A stretch of 13,964 bases of DNA from Syntrophaceae bacterium UBA2251 (GTDB lineage Bacteria; Desulfobacterota; Syntrophia; Syntrophales; UBA2251): positions 1 to 13,964 of the forward strand of contig DDXV01000060.1 of NCBI GenBank assembly GCA_002347815.1, written 5' to 3'. Every line of letters begins with the position of its first letter. Positions within the stretch are counted from its first letter, which is position 1. The notes under the pieces are model-generated. The model had not been told where the DNA came from. It searched no databases and was given only the letters and a program-made list of their open reading frames with translations. This document shows positions 1-6,597 of the stretch, piece after piece. A program made the translations under genes and the position numbers.

Positions 1-2
1 TT

Positions 3-866
3 TTAGCAACTGTAGAAGATGAGTATTACCGCAGGCACGGCGCGAACCGGATCATGATCCGCCTGGGCGCCTGGGTGGACATCCTGGGCGCCTTCACCGC
101 AGCGCTCTGCGATCCCTTCATTATCCCGCCCATGATCCTGCTGTTTCTGATCGCCGTGCTGGGGAACGGCATCCAGCACGGGCTCTTCGTCATCGTCGAG
201 TCGATGATCGGGGCGCTCCTCCTCGGAGGGGGCGCGCTCGTCCTTCACAGCCGCCTGCTCGGGGACGTTCCTCCCTACAACCTGTACTTTTATGTCTTTC
301 TGATCGTGGTGGGCGTGTACTACGCCTATGTCCTCGTGCGGCGGATCGAACGGATGAAGATCGAGGCGATCCGGATCGGCGAGTCCGACAGCCTCACCGG
401 GCTCCGCAACCGGCGGGCGTTTTTGAAGACCGCGGAATACCTGTTGCTCCTCAACGAGCGGTCCGATCTGTCCCTCGTTTTCGTCTTCGCCGACCTCGAC
501 AATTTCAAGGCCGTCAACGACACGCACGGACATGAACGGGGCGACGAGGTGCTGCGGCGCTTCGCCGACACGGCGCGATCGATCTTCCGGAAGTCCGATA
601 TCCTGGCCCGATACGGCGGAGACGAATTCGTGATGGTTCTCCCGAACACCTCCCTCGCGGCCGCGGAATCGGCGGTCCGGCGGCTGCAGAACGACTTCGG
701 GAACTGGGCGCGGAACAGCGGCTTGCAGACGGGCGTCAGCGCCGGTCTGGCCATCGCGGCGAAGGGGAAAAACAACCTCGAGGATATCCTGCGACGGGCG
801 GACGCCAAACTGTACGAAGCGAAGCAAAAGATGCGCCAAAGCGCCCGGGCGCTCCCGCCCTCCTGA
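3..866 (+). CDS. Membrane-anchored GGDEF diguanylate cyclase, 5' end outside the window
   Basis: Makes the second messenger cyclic di-GMP from two GTP (family knowledge). The reading frame is open from base 3 with no stop, so the gene very likely begins left of the window. The ATG at 54 has no convincing ribosome binding site and lies within a continuous hydrophobic N-terminal module. Counting from that ATG, residues about 21-65 and 76-96 form membrane segments, followed by a short linker and a GGDEF domain from about 110 to 260. Visible motifs are DSLTGLRNRRAF (111-122), the metal-binding ADLDNF (146-151), RYGGDEF (186-192) and the inhibitory I-site RKSD (179-182). The active site looks intact and product-inhibited. 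The domain ends normally at ADAKLYEAKQKMR. The gene converges on kefC with 66 bases between them. The sensed signal cannot be deduced. Confidence 0.9.
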   Translation, partial: LATVEDEYYRRHGANRIMIRLGAWVDILGAFTAALCDPFIIPPMILLFLIAVLGNGIQHGLFVIVESMIGALLLGGGALVLHSRLLGDVPPYNLYFYVFLIVVGVYYAYVLVRRIERMKIEAIRIGESDSLTGLRNRRAFLKTAEYLLLLNERSDLSLVFVFADLDNFKAVNDTHGHERGDEVLRRFADTARSIFRKSDILARYGGDEFVMVLPNTSLAAAESAVRRLQNDFGNWARNSGLQTGVSAGLAIAAKGKNNLEDILRRADAKLYEAKQKMRQSARALPPS

Positions 867-900
867 GACCCCTCCCGATCCCAAACGACCTGACCTCATC

Positions 901-933
901 CAAAAAACCCGCGGGAGAACGCCCCGAGGGCGT
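901..933 (-). terminator. Probable intrinsic terminator of the kefF-kefC operon
   Basis: Read on the minus strand, the sequence directly at and after the kefC stop codon forms ACGCCC-TCG-GGGCGT, a perfect 6-bp stem with a 3-base loop. It is followed by TCTCCCGCGGG and six T residues (902-907 on the plus strand). A second overlapping stem (CCCTCG with CGCGGG, one mismatch) would place the T run immediately after the stem. It lies in the 66-base gap between convergent genes, where a terminator is expected. The stem choice is uncertain. Confidence 0.55.
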
Positions 934-2816
934 CAAGGCCCCGTCCCGGCGTCGGGGGGGTGATCCGCCCGCACTTCGCTGTCCCAGGCGTGGTCGTTGA
1001 GGGCCGGGTTCGCCTCCCGGTCATGGGTCAGCAGCCGCTCCTGGAGTTCGACCTGCTCCCGCGTCGTGAAGATGTAGGCGCTCTCGTCGTGGCGGTGTGG
1101 CGCGAGCCGGTGCATGGCGGCTTCGTCGTACTTCAGGAAGTTCTGCCCGGCCCGGGTCGCGCTGTACCGGCGGAAGCCCAGCTTGACGAGGGCGTCGACG
1201 CCGAGACGCACGGAGGTGTCGAGCGATTCCCGGTAAATGTTCCGGATGCCCATGTCCATCAGGGTGTAGGCGTCGGGACGGCCCTGGGCGCGCACCATCA
1301 GGGTCAGATGGGGAAAGCGTCGCTGCACCTTTTCAACCAGTTCCTGATTGATGTCCGGTGAACCGATGGCCGCGATCAGGATCCGGGCCCGGTCGGCCCC
1401 GGCGGCCTGGAGGATGTCAAGGCGCGTGGCGTCGCCGTAGAACACCTTGAATCCCATCTTCCTCAGGAGGTCCACCCGGTCCGAATCGGTGTCGAGAATC
1501 GTGGCCTGAACACCGTTCGCCCTGAGAAAGCGGCCGACGGTGCTGCCGAACGGTCCGAACCCGGCGATGATGACCGGAGGATGAAGATCGACGGCGTCGG
1601 TCGCCTTTTCCTCCGTTTCGCGCGTGCCGAAGCGCGGCAGGATCAGTCGTTCACTCACGAGCAGCAGCAGGGGGGTCACGGTCATGCTGATTGCCGTGAC
1701 GCCCATCATCCGGTCCGTCCATTCGGCCGGCAGGAGGTGAAGCTGATACATGAAGGAGAACAGGACGAAGGCGAATTCCCCGACCTGGGCGAGGGACACG
1801 CTGAACAGCAGGGTCTGGTCGAACGTCATCCGCGCGACCCTGCCCGTCAGACACAGCGCGAGAAATTTGATGGCGACCGCACCGCCGACGAGGGCCAGGA
1901 TCTCGAGAGGACGGATCACGATCAGGTGAAAATTGATGGAGGCCCCGACCGCGATGAAGAACAGTCCGAGCAGCAGGCCCTTGAAGGGCTCGATGTCGCT
2001 TTCCAGCTCGTGTCGGTACTCGCTGTTGGCCAGGACGACGCCGGCCAGGAAGGTTCCCAGCGCAGGGCTCAACCCCACCCGCCCCATGATGTAGGCGGTG
2101 GCGACGACGATGAACAGGGCGGAGACGGTGAACAACTCCCTCAGCCGGAGGCGGGCGATGAACCGGAGAAAGGGGACCGCCACGAAACGACCGCCCAGGA
2201 TCACGAGGCCGACCGTGCCGAGCAGGGCGACGGTCTGCGCCCAGCCCGGCAGGCCCTCCAGGAACGTCCGGGATGCGCCGGCCGGGACGGGAGCCGTGTA
2301 GAGGGCCAGGAGCGGGAGCGCCGCCAGGATGGGGATGACGGCCACGTCCTGGAACAGCAGCACGGCAAAAGCGCTCCTTCCCGACTGGGTCCGGTCCAGG
2401 CCTTTCTCCTTCAGGGTCTGCAGGACGATGGCCGTGGAAGACATGGAAAGGGCGAGTCCGCTGGCCAGGGCGGCCTGCCAGGGGAACCCGAGGAGCAGGC
2501 AAGCCCCGAGAAAACAGAGGGTGGTGACGCCCATCTGGACCACCCCCGTTCCCAGGATAAGGCGCCGCATCCGCCAGAGGTGGGCGGGTTCGAGCTCCAG
2601 TCCGATCAGGAACAGCATCATCACGACGCCGAATTCGGCAAAATGCAGGATGTCCTTGCCTTCCCCCCCGATCAGGCCGAGGAAATGGGGACCGATCAGG
2701 ATGCCGCCGATCAGATAGCCCAGAACCGATCCCAGGCCGAGCCGCTTGGCGACCGGGACGAAGACGAGCGCGGTCGCCAGGTAGATGAGCGCGTCCTGAA
2801 GAAAGGCGGTGTTCAT
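933..2816 (-). CDS. kefC: Glutathione-regulated-type K+/H+ antiporter, CPA2 family (KefB/KefC)
   Basis: An inner-membrane potassium efflux antiporter that acidifies the cytoplasm for protection against electrophiles (known for E. coli KefB/KefC). The protein is 627 aa, close to the family length. Residues 1-390 are a polytopic Na+/H+ exchanger domain with LFQDVAVIP (154-162; ion-site Asp157) and the family motif LFLIGLELEP (68-77). The cytoplasmic regulatory loop HELESDIEPFKGLLLG (269-284) is nearly the KefC form. Residues 414-540 are an RCK/TrkA-N nucleotide-binding domain with GFGPFG (419-424) and acidic D442/D444. The last ~60 residues are a polar tail. The ATG overlaps the kefF stop as ATGA, with GGAGGG nine bases upstream, so the start is secure. 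KefB and KefC cannot be separated with certainty; gene order and loop sequence favour the kefFC type. Glutathione binding was not verified residue by residue. Confidence 0.92.
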   Translation of the reverse strand: MNTAFLQDALIYLATALVFVPVAKRLGLGSVLGYLIGGILIGPHFLGLIGGEGKDILHFAEFGVVMMLFLIGLELEPAHLWRMRRLILGTGVVQMGVTTLCFLGACLLLGFPWQAALASGLALSMSSTAIVLQTLKEKGLDRTQSGRSAFAVLLFQDVAVIPILAALPLLALYTAPVPAGASRTFLEGLPGWAQTVALLGTVGLVILGGRFVAVPFLRFIARLRLRELFTVSALFIVVATAYIMGRVGLSPALGTFLAGVVLANSEYRHELESDIEPFKGLLLGLFFIAVGASINFHLIVIRPLEILALVGGAVAIKFLALCLTGRVARMTFDQTLLFSVSLAQVGEFAFVLFSFMYQLHLLPAEWTDRMMGVTAISMTVTPLLLLVSERLILPRFGTRETEEKATDAVDLHPPVIIAGFGPFGSTVGRFLRANGVQATILDTDSDRVDLLRKMGFKVFYGDATRLDILQAAGADRARILIAAIGSPDINQELVEKVQRRFPHLTLMVRAQGRPDAYTLMDMGIRNIYRESLDTSVRLGVDALVKLGFRRYSATRAGQNFLKYDEAAMHRLAPHRHDESAYIFTTREQVELQERLLTHDREANPALNDHAWDSEVRADHPPDAGTGP

Positions 2817-3424
2817 GGGCGTTGTCCCTCCGCGTCTTCCGCGAGCCAGTCGTTGAGAAACGCGAATCGCCGCACGGCCTCGATACGGAAATCGCCCCGG
2901 CTCAAGCGGGCGAGAAGATCCCCGTAGAGGGTCGCATGGATCTTCAGGTCCGCCTCCGTCAACCGGTAGGTGCCCGCGACGACAAAGGGCGGGAGGTCAA
3001 CCATCTGGCAGAGCGCCGCCGTCTGGCGAAACGGCGTCAGAAATTCCTCGAAGCTGAAGCGGTGAAAGCCGTCCGCGGCGTAGGTCTCCCGGGCGCCCCC
3101 GGACGTCAGGGCGTTGAAGACAAATTTGTCCTTCAGGAAATCTCCCCCGGGGCCGTGCGCCCAGCCGTACTCGAGAACCAGATCGATCCACTGTTTCAGG
3201 AGCGCCGGCGCGCCGTACATGTAGAAGGGGTGATGCCAGACGATGACCTCGTGGGCGGCGAGCAACGCCTTTTCGCGCTCGACGTCCACGTTGAAATCGG
3301 GGTAGCGTTCATAGAGATCGTGGAGGGTGACGCCCGGCACCCGTCCGGCCTCCTGAAGCAAGGCCCGGTTGACCCGCGATTTTTCGAACCGGGGGTGGGC
3401 GAAGAGGATAAGGATGCGGTTCAT
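2813..3424 (-). CDS. kefF: KefF/KefG-like NAD(P)H oxidoreductase, ancillary subunit of the Kef system
   Basis: A flavodoxin-fold quinone reductase of the NQO1/MdaB family. In E. coli such proteins bind and activate KefC/KefB and detoxify quinones. The 203-aa protein begins ILILFAHPRFEKSRVNRAL (residues 4-22), the FMN phosphate-binding region. It carries YPDFNVDV (about 41-48), VIVWHHPFYMYGAPALLKQW and the following VLEYGWAHG, all characteristic of KefF/KefG. I chose the ATG at 3424 because AGGA lies eight bases upstream and the protein starts exactly at the first beta strand. The same frame is open for 50 codons further upstream, but that part is Arg/Gly/Pro-rich and unlike the family. The stop overlaps the kefC start by ATGA, implying translational coupling and a matched pair. 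No clear -35/-10 promoter was seen upstream. Confidence 0.9.
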   Translation of the reverse strand: MNRILILFAHPRFEKSRVNRALLQEAGRVPGVTLHDLYERYPDFNVDVEREKALLAAHEVIVWHHPFYMYGAPALLKQWIDLVLEYGWAHGPGGDFLKDKFVFNALTSGGARETYAADGFHRFSFEEFLTPFRQTAALCQMVDLPPFVVAGTYRLTEADLKIHATLYGDLLARLSRGDFRIEAVRRFAFLNDWLAEDAEGQRP

Positions 3425-3686
3425 GAGGCTGATCCTGAAAACGGGTTTCGGCCCGTCCCGAACGGGGCCGGGACACCGGCCATGACCGTGCGGACCCAAC
3501 CGTCCGCGGCGCGAAGACGTTAACACATTTTTCGCCAAAGATCGACCGGAACCGGCCGCCGATCCCGGACGCATCCGGTTGATGCCCCGTCTCCAGTCCG
3601 GCGAAACCGGGGACCCGCCCCGGGACCTTTTTCGGCGCCGCTACCGCCTCCCATCGGGACCGCCCGCCGGAGAGCGGAGAAAACCA

Positions 3687-3705
3687 CACATTTGTCCCAA
3701 AAGTG
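3687..3705. promoter_or_regulatory. Candidate distal activator (NtrC-like) site upstream of amtB
   Basis: The 19-base segment CACATTTGTCCCAAAAGTG is an imperfect dyad with CAC/GTG ends and contains TTTGTCC. The same heptamer recurs 53 bases downstream in the proximal site, about five helical turns away, so both would face the same side of the helix. It lies about 150 bases upstream of the sigma-54 type promoter, a usual enhancer distance. Assignment to NtrC is inference, as the match to the enteric consensus (GCAC-N7-GTGC) is partial. Confidence 0.3.
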
Positions 3706-3735
3706 ATCTACGCTTTCGTAGGCCGGTGGAGAAAG

Positions 3736-3750
3736 GGCACAATTTTGTCC
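3736..3750. promoter_or_regulatory. Candidate proximal activator (NtrC-like) site upstream of amtB
   Basis: GGCACAATTTTGTCC is a near-palindrome with arms GGCACAA and TTTGTCC. It begins with the GCAC half-site of the NtrC enhancer consensus and has a central AT-rich core. Its centre is about 100 bases upstream of the -24 element. It shares TTTGTCC with the distal site 53 bases upstream. The activator is not encoded in this window. Confidence 0.4.
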
Positions 3751-3838
3751 GATCCTTCGCGGCAGCCTTGTCGGACGCGACCCCACGGATCTTCATCATT
3801 GCATTCAAATTCAACAGGTTACAAGGAGAGATCCTCCC

Positions 3839-3855
3839 TTGGCACCAGTCTTGCT
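3839..3855 (+). promoter_or_regulatory. Sigma-54 (RpoN) -24/-12 promoter of amtB-glnK
   Basis: TTGGCACCAGTCTTGCT matches the RpoN consensus (TGGCAC-N5-TTGC-A/T). The invariant GG (3841-3842) and GC (3853-3854) are separated by exactly 10 bases. It is oriented toward amtB, about 90 bases before its start, predicting transcription from near 3866. Ammonium transporter/PII operons are classic sigma-54/NtrC targets induced by nitrogen limitation, so sequence and context agree. Confidence 0.8.
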
Positions 3856-3878
3856 CTTCTGGCTGGACAAACGGGGAC

Positions 3879-3905
3879 CCCGCCGCCAGGCGCCGGTCCG
3901 GCGGG
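3879..3905 (+). other. GC-rich hairpin in the amtB 5' leader
   Basis: CCCGCCG (3879-3885) and CGGCGGG (3899-3905) form a perfect 7-bp stem around a 13-base loop. It lies between the predicted sigma-54 transcription start and the amtB ribosome binding site. No run of T follows, so it is not a simple terminator. It could stabilise the mRNA or be chance in GC-rich DNA. Confidence 0.35.
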
Positions 3906-3947
3906 CGGCAAACCCGAAATCATTCGGCAAGGGAGGTCATGATCATC

Positions 3948-5183
3948 ATGAATACGGGAGATACAGCGTGGGTTCTCATGTCGTCGGTCCTCGTTCTGGG
4001 CATGACGATCCCCGGCCTGGCCTTTTTTTACGGCGGCCTGGTGCGGAGGAAGAACGTCCTGTCCATTTTAATGCAGTGTTTCATCATCGTCTGCATCATC
4101 AGCCTGCAGTGGGTCCTGTTCGGCTATTCGCTCGCCTTCGGGCCCGATACGGGGTACGGGATCATCGGCAGCCTGAAGTGGGCCGGCCTCCATTCCGTCG
4201 GCGGGCAGCCGAACGCCGATTACGCGGCAACCCTCCCGCACCAGGTCTTCATGATTTTTCAGGCGATGTTCGCGATCATCACCCCGGCGCTCATCATCGG
4301 CGCGTTCGCGGAGCGGATGAAATTCTCGGCCTTTCTGGTCTTCACCCTCCTGTGGTCGACCCTGGTCTACGATCCGCTCGCCCACTGGGTCTGGGGGACG
4401 GGCGGCTGGCTTAGGGGCCTCGGGGCCCTCGACTTCGCCGGAGGTATCGTCGTCCATGTGAGTTCCGGGGTTTCCGCCCTGACCCTCGCGATCCTGCTGG
4501 GGAAACGGTGCGGGTACGATTCGCGGCCGTTCCGGCCGCACAACCTCCCCTTCACGGTTCTGGGGGCGGCGCTCCTCTGGTTCGGCTGGTTCGGCTTCAA
4601 CGCCGGCAGCGCCCTGGGGGCGAACGAACTGGCCGCCAACGCCTTCGTGACGACGCACGTCGCCACAGCGGCGGCGGGCTTCACCTGGGCGCTCATCGAA
4701 TGGCGGCACCACGGGGCGCCCACGGTCCTCGGGGTCGTGACCGGGGCCGTCGCGGGACTCGTCGCGATCACCCCGGCCTGCGGCTTCGTCAACCCGATGA
4801 ACGCGATCCTCATCGGCGTGCTGGTCGCCGTCTTCTGCTACCTGGCCGTCGTCTGGCTCAAGGCGAAACTCGGGTACGACGACGCCCTCGACGCATTCGG
4901 CGTCCACGGCGTGGGCGGCATCTGGGGAACGATCGCCACGGGCCTGTTCGCCGAAAAGGCGATCAACGCCGCCGGGGCGAACGGGCTCTTCTTCGGCAAC
5001 CCCAGGCAATTGCTCGTCCAGGTGCTTCTGGTCGTCATCGCGCCGATCTTTGCCGCGGCCATGACCTGGATCCTTTTCAAGGTCGTGGACGGATGGATCG
5101 GAATGCGGGTGGAAAAACAGGACGAGATCGTCGGCCTCGACCTCACCCAGCAGAGCGAATCGGCCTACACCGTCATCGAATAG
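3948..5183 (+). CDS. amtB: Ammonium transporter, Amt/MEP/Rh family
   Basis: An inner-membrane ammonium channel, a homotrimer in the family, that takes up NH4+/NH3 when nitrogen is scarce. The 411-aa protein begins directly with the first membrane helix (AFFYGGLVRRKN, 25-36) and shows the 11-helix Amt layout. Pore residues can be placed: Phe108 and Phe215 gate, Asp162 in DFAGGIVVH, and the twin histidines His170 and His320 (DAFGVHGVGGIWGT). The cytoplasmic C-terminal tail GMRVEKQDEIVGLDL (385-399) is the conserved regulatory region that PII contacts. Start choice: GGGAGG ends 11 bases before the ATG at 3948 but only two bases before an in-frame ATG at 3939, so 3948 is favoured. The PII gene follows after 12 bases, the usual amtB-glnK pairing, and the operon is preceded by a sigma-54 type promoter. 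Confidence 0.96.
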   Translation: MNTGDTAWVLMSSVLVLGMTIPGLAFFYGGLVRRKNVLSILMQCFIIVCIISLQWVLFGYSLAFGPDTGYGIIGSLKWAGLHSVGGQPNADYAATLPHQVFMIFQAMFAIITPALIIGAFAERMKFSAFLVFTLLWSTLVYDPLAHWVWGTGGWLRGLGALDFAGGIVVHVSSGVSALTLAILLGKRCGYDSRPFRPHNLPFTVLGAALLWFGWFGFNAGSALGANELAANAFVTTHVATAAAGFTWALIEWRHHGAPTVLGVVTGAVAGLVAITPACGFVNPMNAILIGVLVAVFCYLAVVWLKAKLGYDDALDAFGVHGVGGIWGTIATGLFAEKAINAAGANGLFFGNPRQLLVQVLLVVIAPIFAAAMTWILFKVVDGWIGMRVEKQDEIVGLDLTQQSESAYTVIE

Positions 5184-5195
5184 GAGGACAAAACC

Positions 5196-5543
5196 ATGAA
5201 ATACATCGTCGCAATCATCCAGCCGCACCGCCTGGAGGACGTCAAACAGGCCCTGGAAGCGGTGGACGTCAATTTGATGACCGTCACCAACGTGCTCGGC
5301 CAGGGACGGCAGAAGGGACATACCGAAATCTACCGGGGGGCGAAGGAGGTCGGCGGCCTCCTCCGCAAGGTCCGGCTCGACATCGCCGTGAACGAGGCCT
5401 TCGTGGAGCCGACGATCGCCGCCATCAGCCAGGGAGCCAGAACCGAAGGGGGCCAGGTCGGGGACGGCAAGATCTTTGTCCTCGATCTGGCCGACTGCAT
5501 CCGGATCAGCTCCGGCGAGCGGGGCGGCGTCGCCATCGGCTGA
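5196..5543 (+). CDS. glnK: PII nitrogen regulatory protein (GlnK-like) lacking the uridylylation tyrosine
   Basis: A trimeric signal protein that senses ATP/ADP and 2-oxoglutarate and, when amtB-linked, blocks the AmtB pore with its T-loop. The 115-aa protein has the usual length and the segment GQGRQKGHTEIYRG (35-48). After it the T-loop tip reads AKEVGGLLRKV, so position 51 is Glu where enteric GlnB/GlnK have the uridylylated Tyr51. Position 49 is Ala, so the cyanobacterial phosphoserine is also absent. Tyr46 is kept. The B-loop reads RTEGGQVGDGKIF (82-94), two residues longer than in E. coli, with the nucleotide-contact Lys at 92. In the C-loop Arg103 is kept, but the equivalent of E. coli Arg103 is Ser105. 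The start is preceded by GGAGGA with good spacing, 12 bases after amtB. Regulation is likely by ligand binding rather than covalent modification (inference). Confidence 0.94.
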   Translation: MKYIVAIIQPHRLEDVKQALEAVDVNLMTVTNVLGQGRQKGHTEIYRGAKEVGGLLRKVRLDIAVNEAFVEPTIAAISQGARTEGGQVGDGKIFVLDLADCIRISSGERGGVAIG

Positions 5544-5601
5544 GTCGTCCCGTTCCGGAGCCCTGCGGCGCGGAGGGACGGAACAACCGGTCCCGCGCGC
5601 C

Positions 5602-5632
5602 TTGACAAACGCCAAAATAAACCGTAAGGTGG
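5602..5632 (+). promoter_or_regulatory. Possible promoter and RBS of the TorF-like gene
   Basis: TTGACA (5602-5607) is a perfect -35 hexamer. Seventeen bases later is TAAGGT (5625-5630), a poor -10 (three of six). AAGGTGG (5626-5632), seven bases before the ATG, looks like the ribosome binding site and overlaps that -10. Either the TTGACA is incidental or an almost leaderless transcript starts here. Read-through from amtB-glnK is equally possible. Confidence 0.3.
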
Positions 5633-5639
5633 TGCGCAC

Positions 5640-6491
5640 ATGAACCGTTTCAAACGATTACGCAAGATAGCCCGGACGGGGCTCTTCATCGTCGCGGCGA
5701 TCGCCGTCCCGGCGGCGCCGCTCTTTGCCGAAGCGGCGGCGCCTGCCGGCGAGGTGTCCGTCGGCGTTCTGAGCCAGTACATCTGGCGAGGGTACGAGTC
5801 CAGCCGCCACAGCGTCGTCATCCAGCCCTCGGCGACCGTCGGCTACGGGGGCCTTTCCGCCAACCTCTGGGGGAACCTGGATACGGACCCGTACGCGCAA
5901 CCCGGGGAAGACGCCCACGCGGCGAGATGGAACGAAACGGACCTCACCCTCTCCTACAGCCGGACGCTGGGCCGGTTCACCCTGGGCGGCGGGTACGTCT
6001 ACTGCAACCTGGAGGCCGTCAACGAGGACGCGGCCGACCGGAAGGATTCGCAGGAGCTCTTTGCGACCGTCTCCCTCGACGTGCCCCTGACGCCCACGCT
6101 GACGGTCTACCGGGAGTTCGCCCACTACCGCAACTGGTATTTTCTGCTCGGCGTGTCCCACGTCTTCGAATTGGGCAAGGCGGTGTCCCTGAAGCTGGCG
6201 GCCTCGGCGGGCTATCTGCTGAGCACCGACGCCGACACCTATCCAAAGTACGACGGCGACGCCGCGGCGACCGACGACAAGTTCAGGAATTTCCACGACG
6301 GGACCGTCTCGGTGAGCCTGCCCGTCAAGGTGACCGACCGCATCACGCTTACGCCGGCCCTTTCCTACATCTTTCCATTGACCCGCGACGCGAAGGACGA
6401 GATGAAGGGGCTGGGCCTGAAGGGCGGCCCGCCTGCCGATCGCGACGGCGATTTCTGGGTCGGCGGGATCACGGCGAGTTTCAGCTTTTAA
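5640..6491 (+). CDS. TorF-like putative outer-membrane beta-barrel protein (Gcw_chp-like)
   Basis: Probable outer-membrane protein of unknown substrate. The 283-aa product has a clear signal peptide: basic RFKRLRKIAR, hydrophobic 14-28, and a likely cleavage after LFA at residue 30. The mature protein shows alternating amphipathic strands, an early SQYIWRGYESS (45-55), many aromatic residues at strand ends and a terminal phenylalanine (ASFSF), all typical of a beta-barrel. The SxYxxRG opening and overall layout resemble the TorF/Gcw_chp family, which is often found beside P-II and ammonium transporter genes in proteobacteria. That context holds here: it begins 96 bases after glnK on the same strand. 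A role in passage of ammonium or another small nitrogen compound is inference. The family assignment is moderate; the barrel nature is more certain. Confidence 0.75.
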   Translation: MNRFKRLRKIARTGLFIVAAIAVPAAPLFAEAAAPAGEVSVGVLSQYIWRGYESSRHSVVIQPSATVGYGGLSANLWGNLDTDPYAQPGEDAHAARWNETDLTLSYSRTLGRFTLGGGYVYCNLEAVNEDAADRKDSQELFATVSLDVPLTPTLTVYREFAHYRNWYFLLGVSHVFELGKAVSLKLAASAGYLLSTDADTYPKYDGDAAATDDKFRNFHDGTVSVSLPVKVTDRITLTPALSYIFPLTRDAKDEMKGLGLKGGPPADRDGDFWVGGITASFSF

Positions 6492-6493
6492 AA

Positions 6494-6537
6494 AAAGCCC
6501 CGAACGTGTTATGCACGCATCGTGCGGTCCCGGCTTT
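6494..6537. other. Inverted repeat after the TorF-like gene
   Basis: AAAGCC (6494-6499) pairs with GGCTTT (6532-6537) around a 32-base loop that holds a small GCAC/GTGC stem (6513-6525). On the minus strand the second arm is followed by a run of seven T, which would suit a terminator for antisense transcription. On the plus strand no T run follows. It is a weak candidate because of the long loop. Confidence 0.25.
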
Positions 6538-6597
6538 GCGGGGGCGATCCGCTCCGGCGCCCCCCGGAGGACCGGCACTGAAGGAGGGACGCTCGTC

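Larger units (their letters stand above)
3425..3947. other. Control region between divergent kefF and amtB
   Basis: No protein gene is supported in these 523 bases. The half near amtB holds a sigma-54 type promoter, two upstream dyad sites, a GC-rich leader hairpin and the amtB ribosome binding site (listed separately). The half near kefF holds two mutually exclusive short stems in the presumed kefF leader: CGGCCC (3449-3454) with GGGCCG (3465-3470), and GTCCCG (3455-3460) with CGGGAC (3469-3474). In such GC-rich DNA these stems may be chance. Confidence 0.6.

Noticed and set aside
1581..2927. A 448-codon plus-strand open frame antisense to kefC.
   Set aside because: Its composition is dominated by Gln, Asp, Glu, Arg and Gly, as expected from the reverse complement of membrane-protein codons. 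There is no family resemblance.
3939..3941. Alternative amtB start ATG nine bases upstream of the chosen one.
   Set aside because: It is only two bases from GGGAGG, too close for normal initiation. The ATG at 3948 has a more workable 11-base spacing. The difference is three residues and does not affect function.
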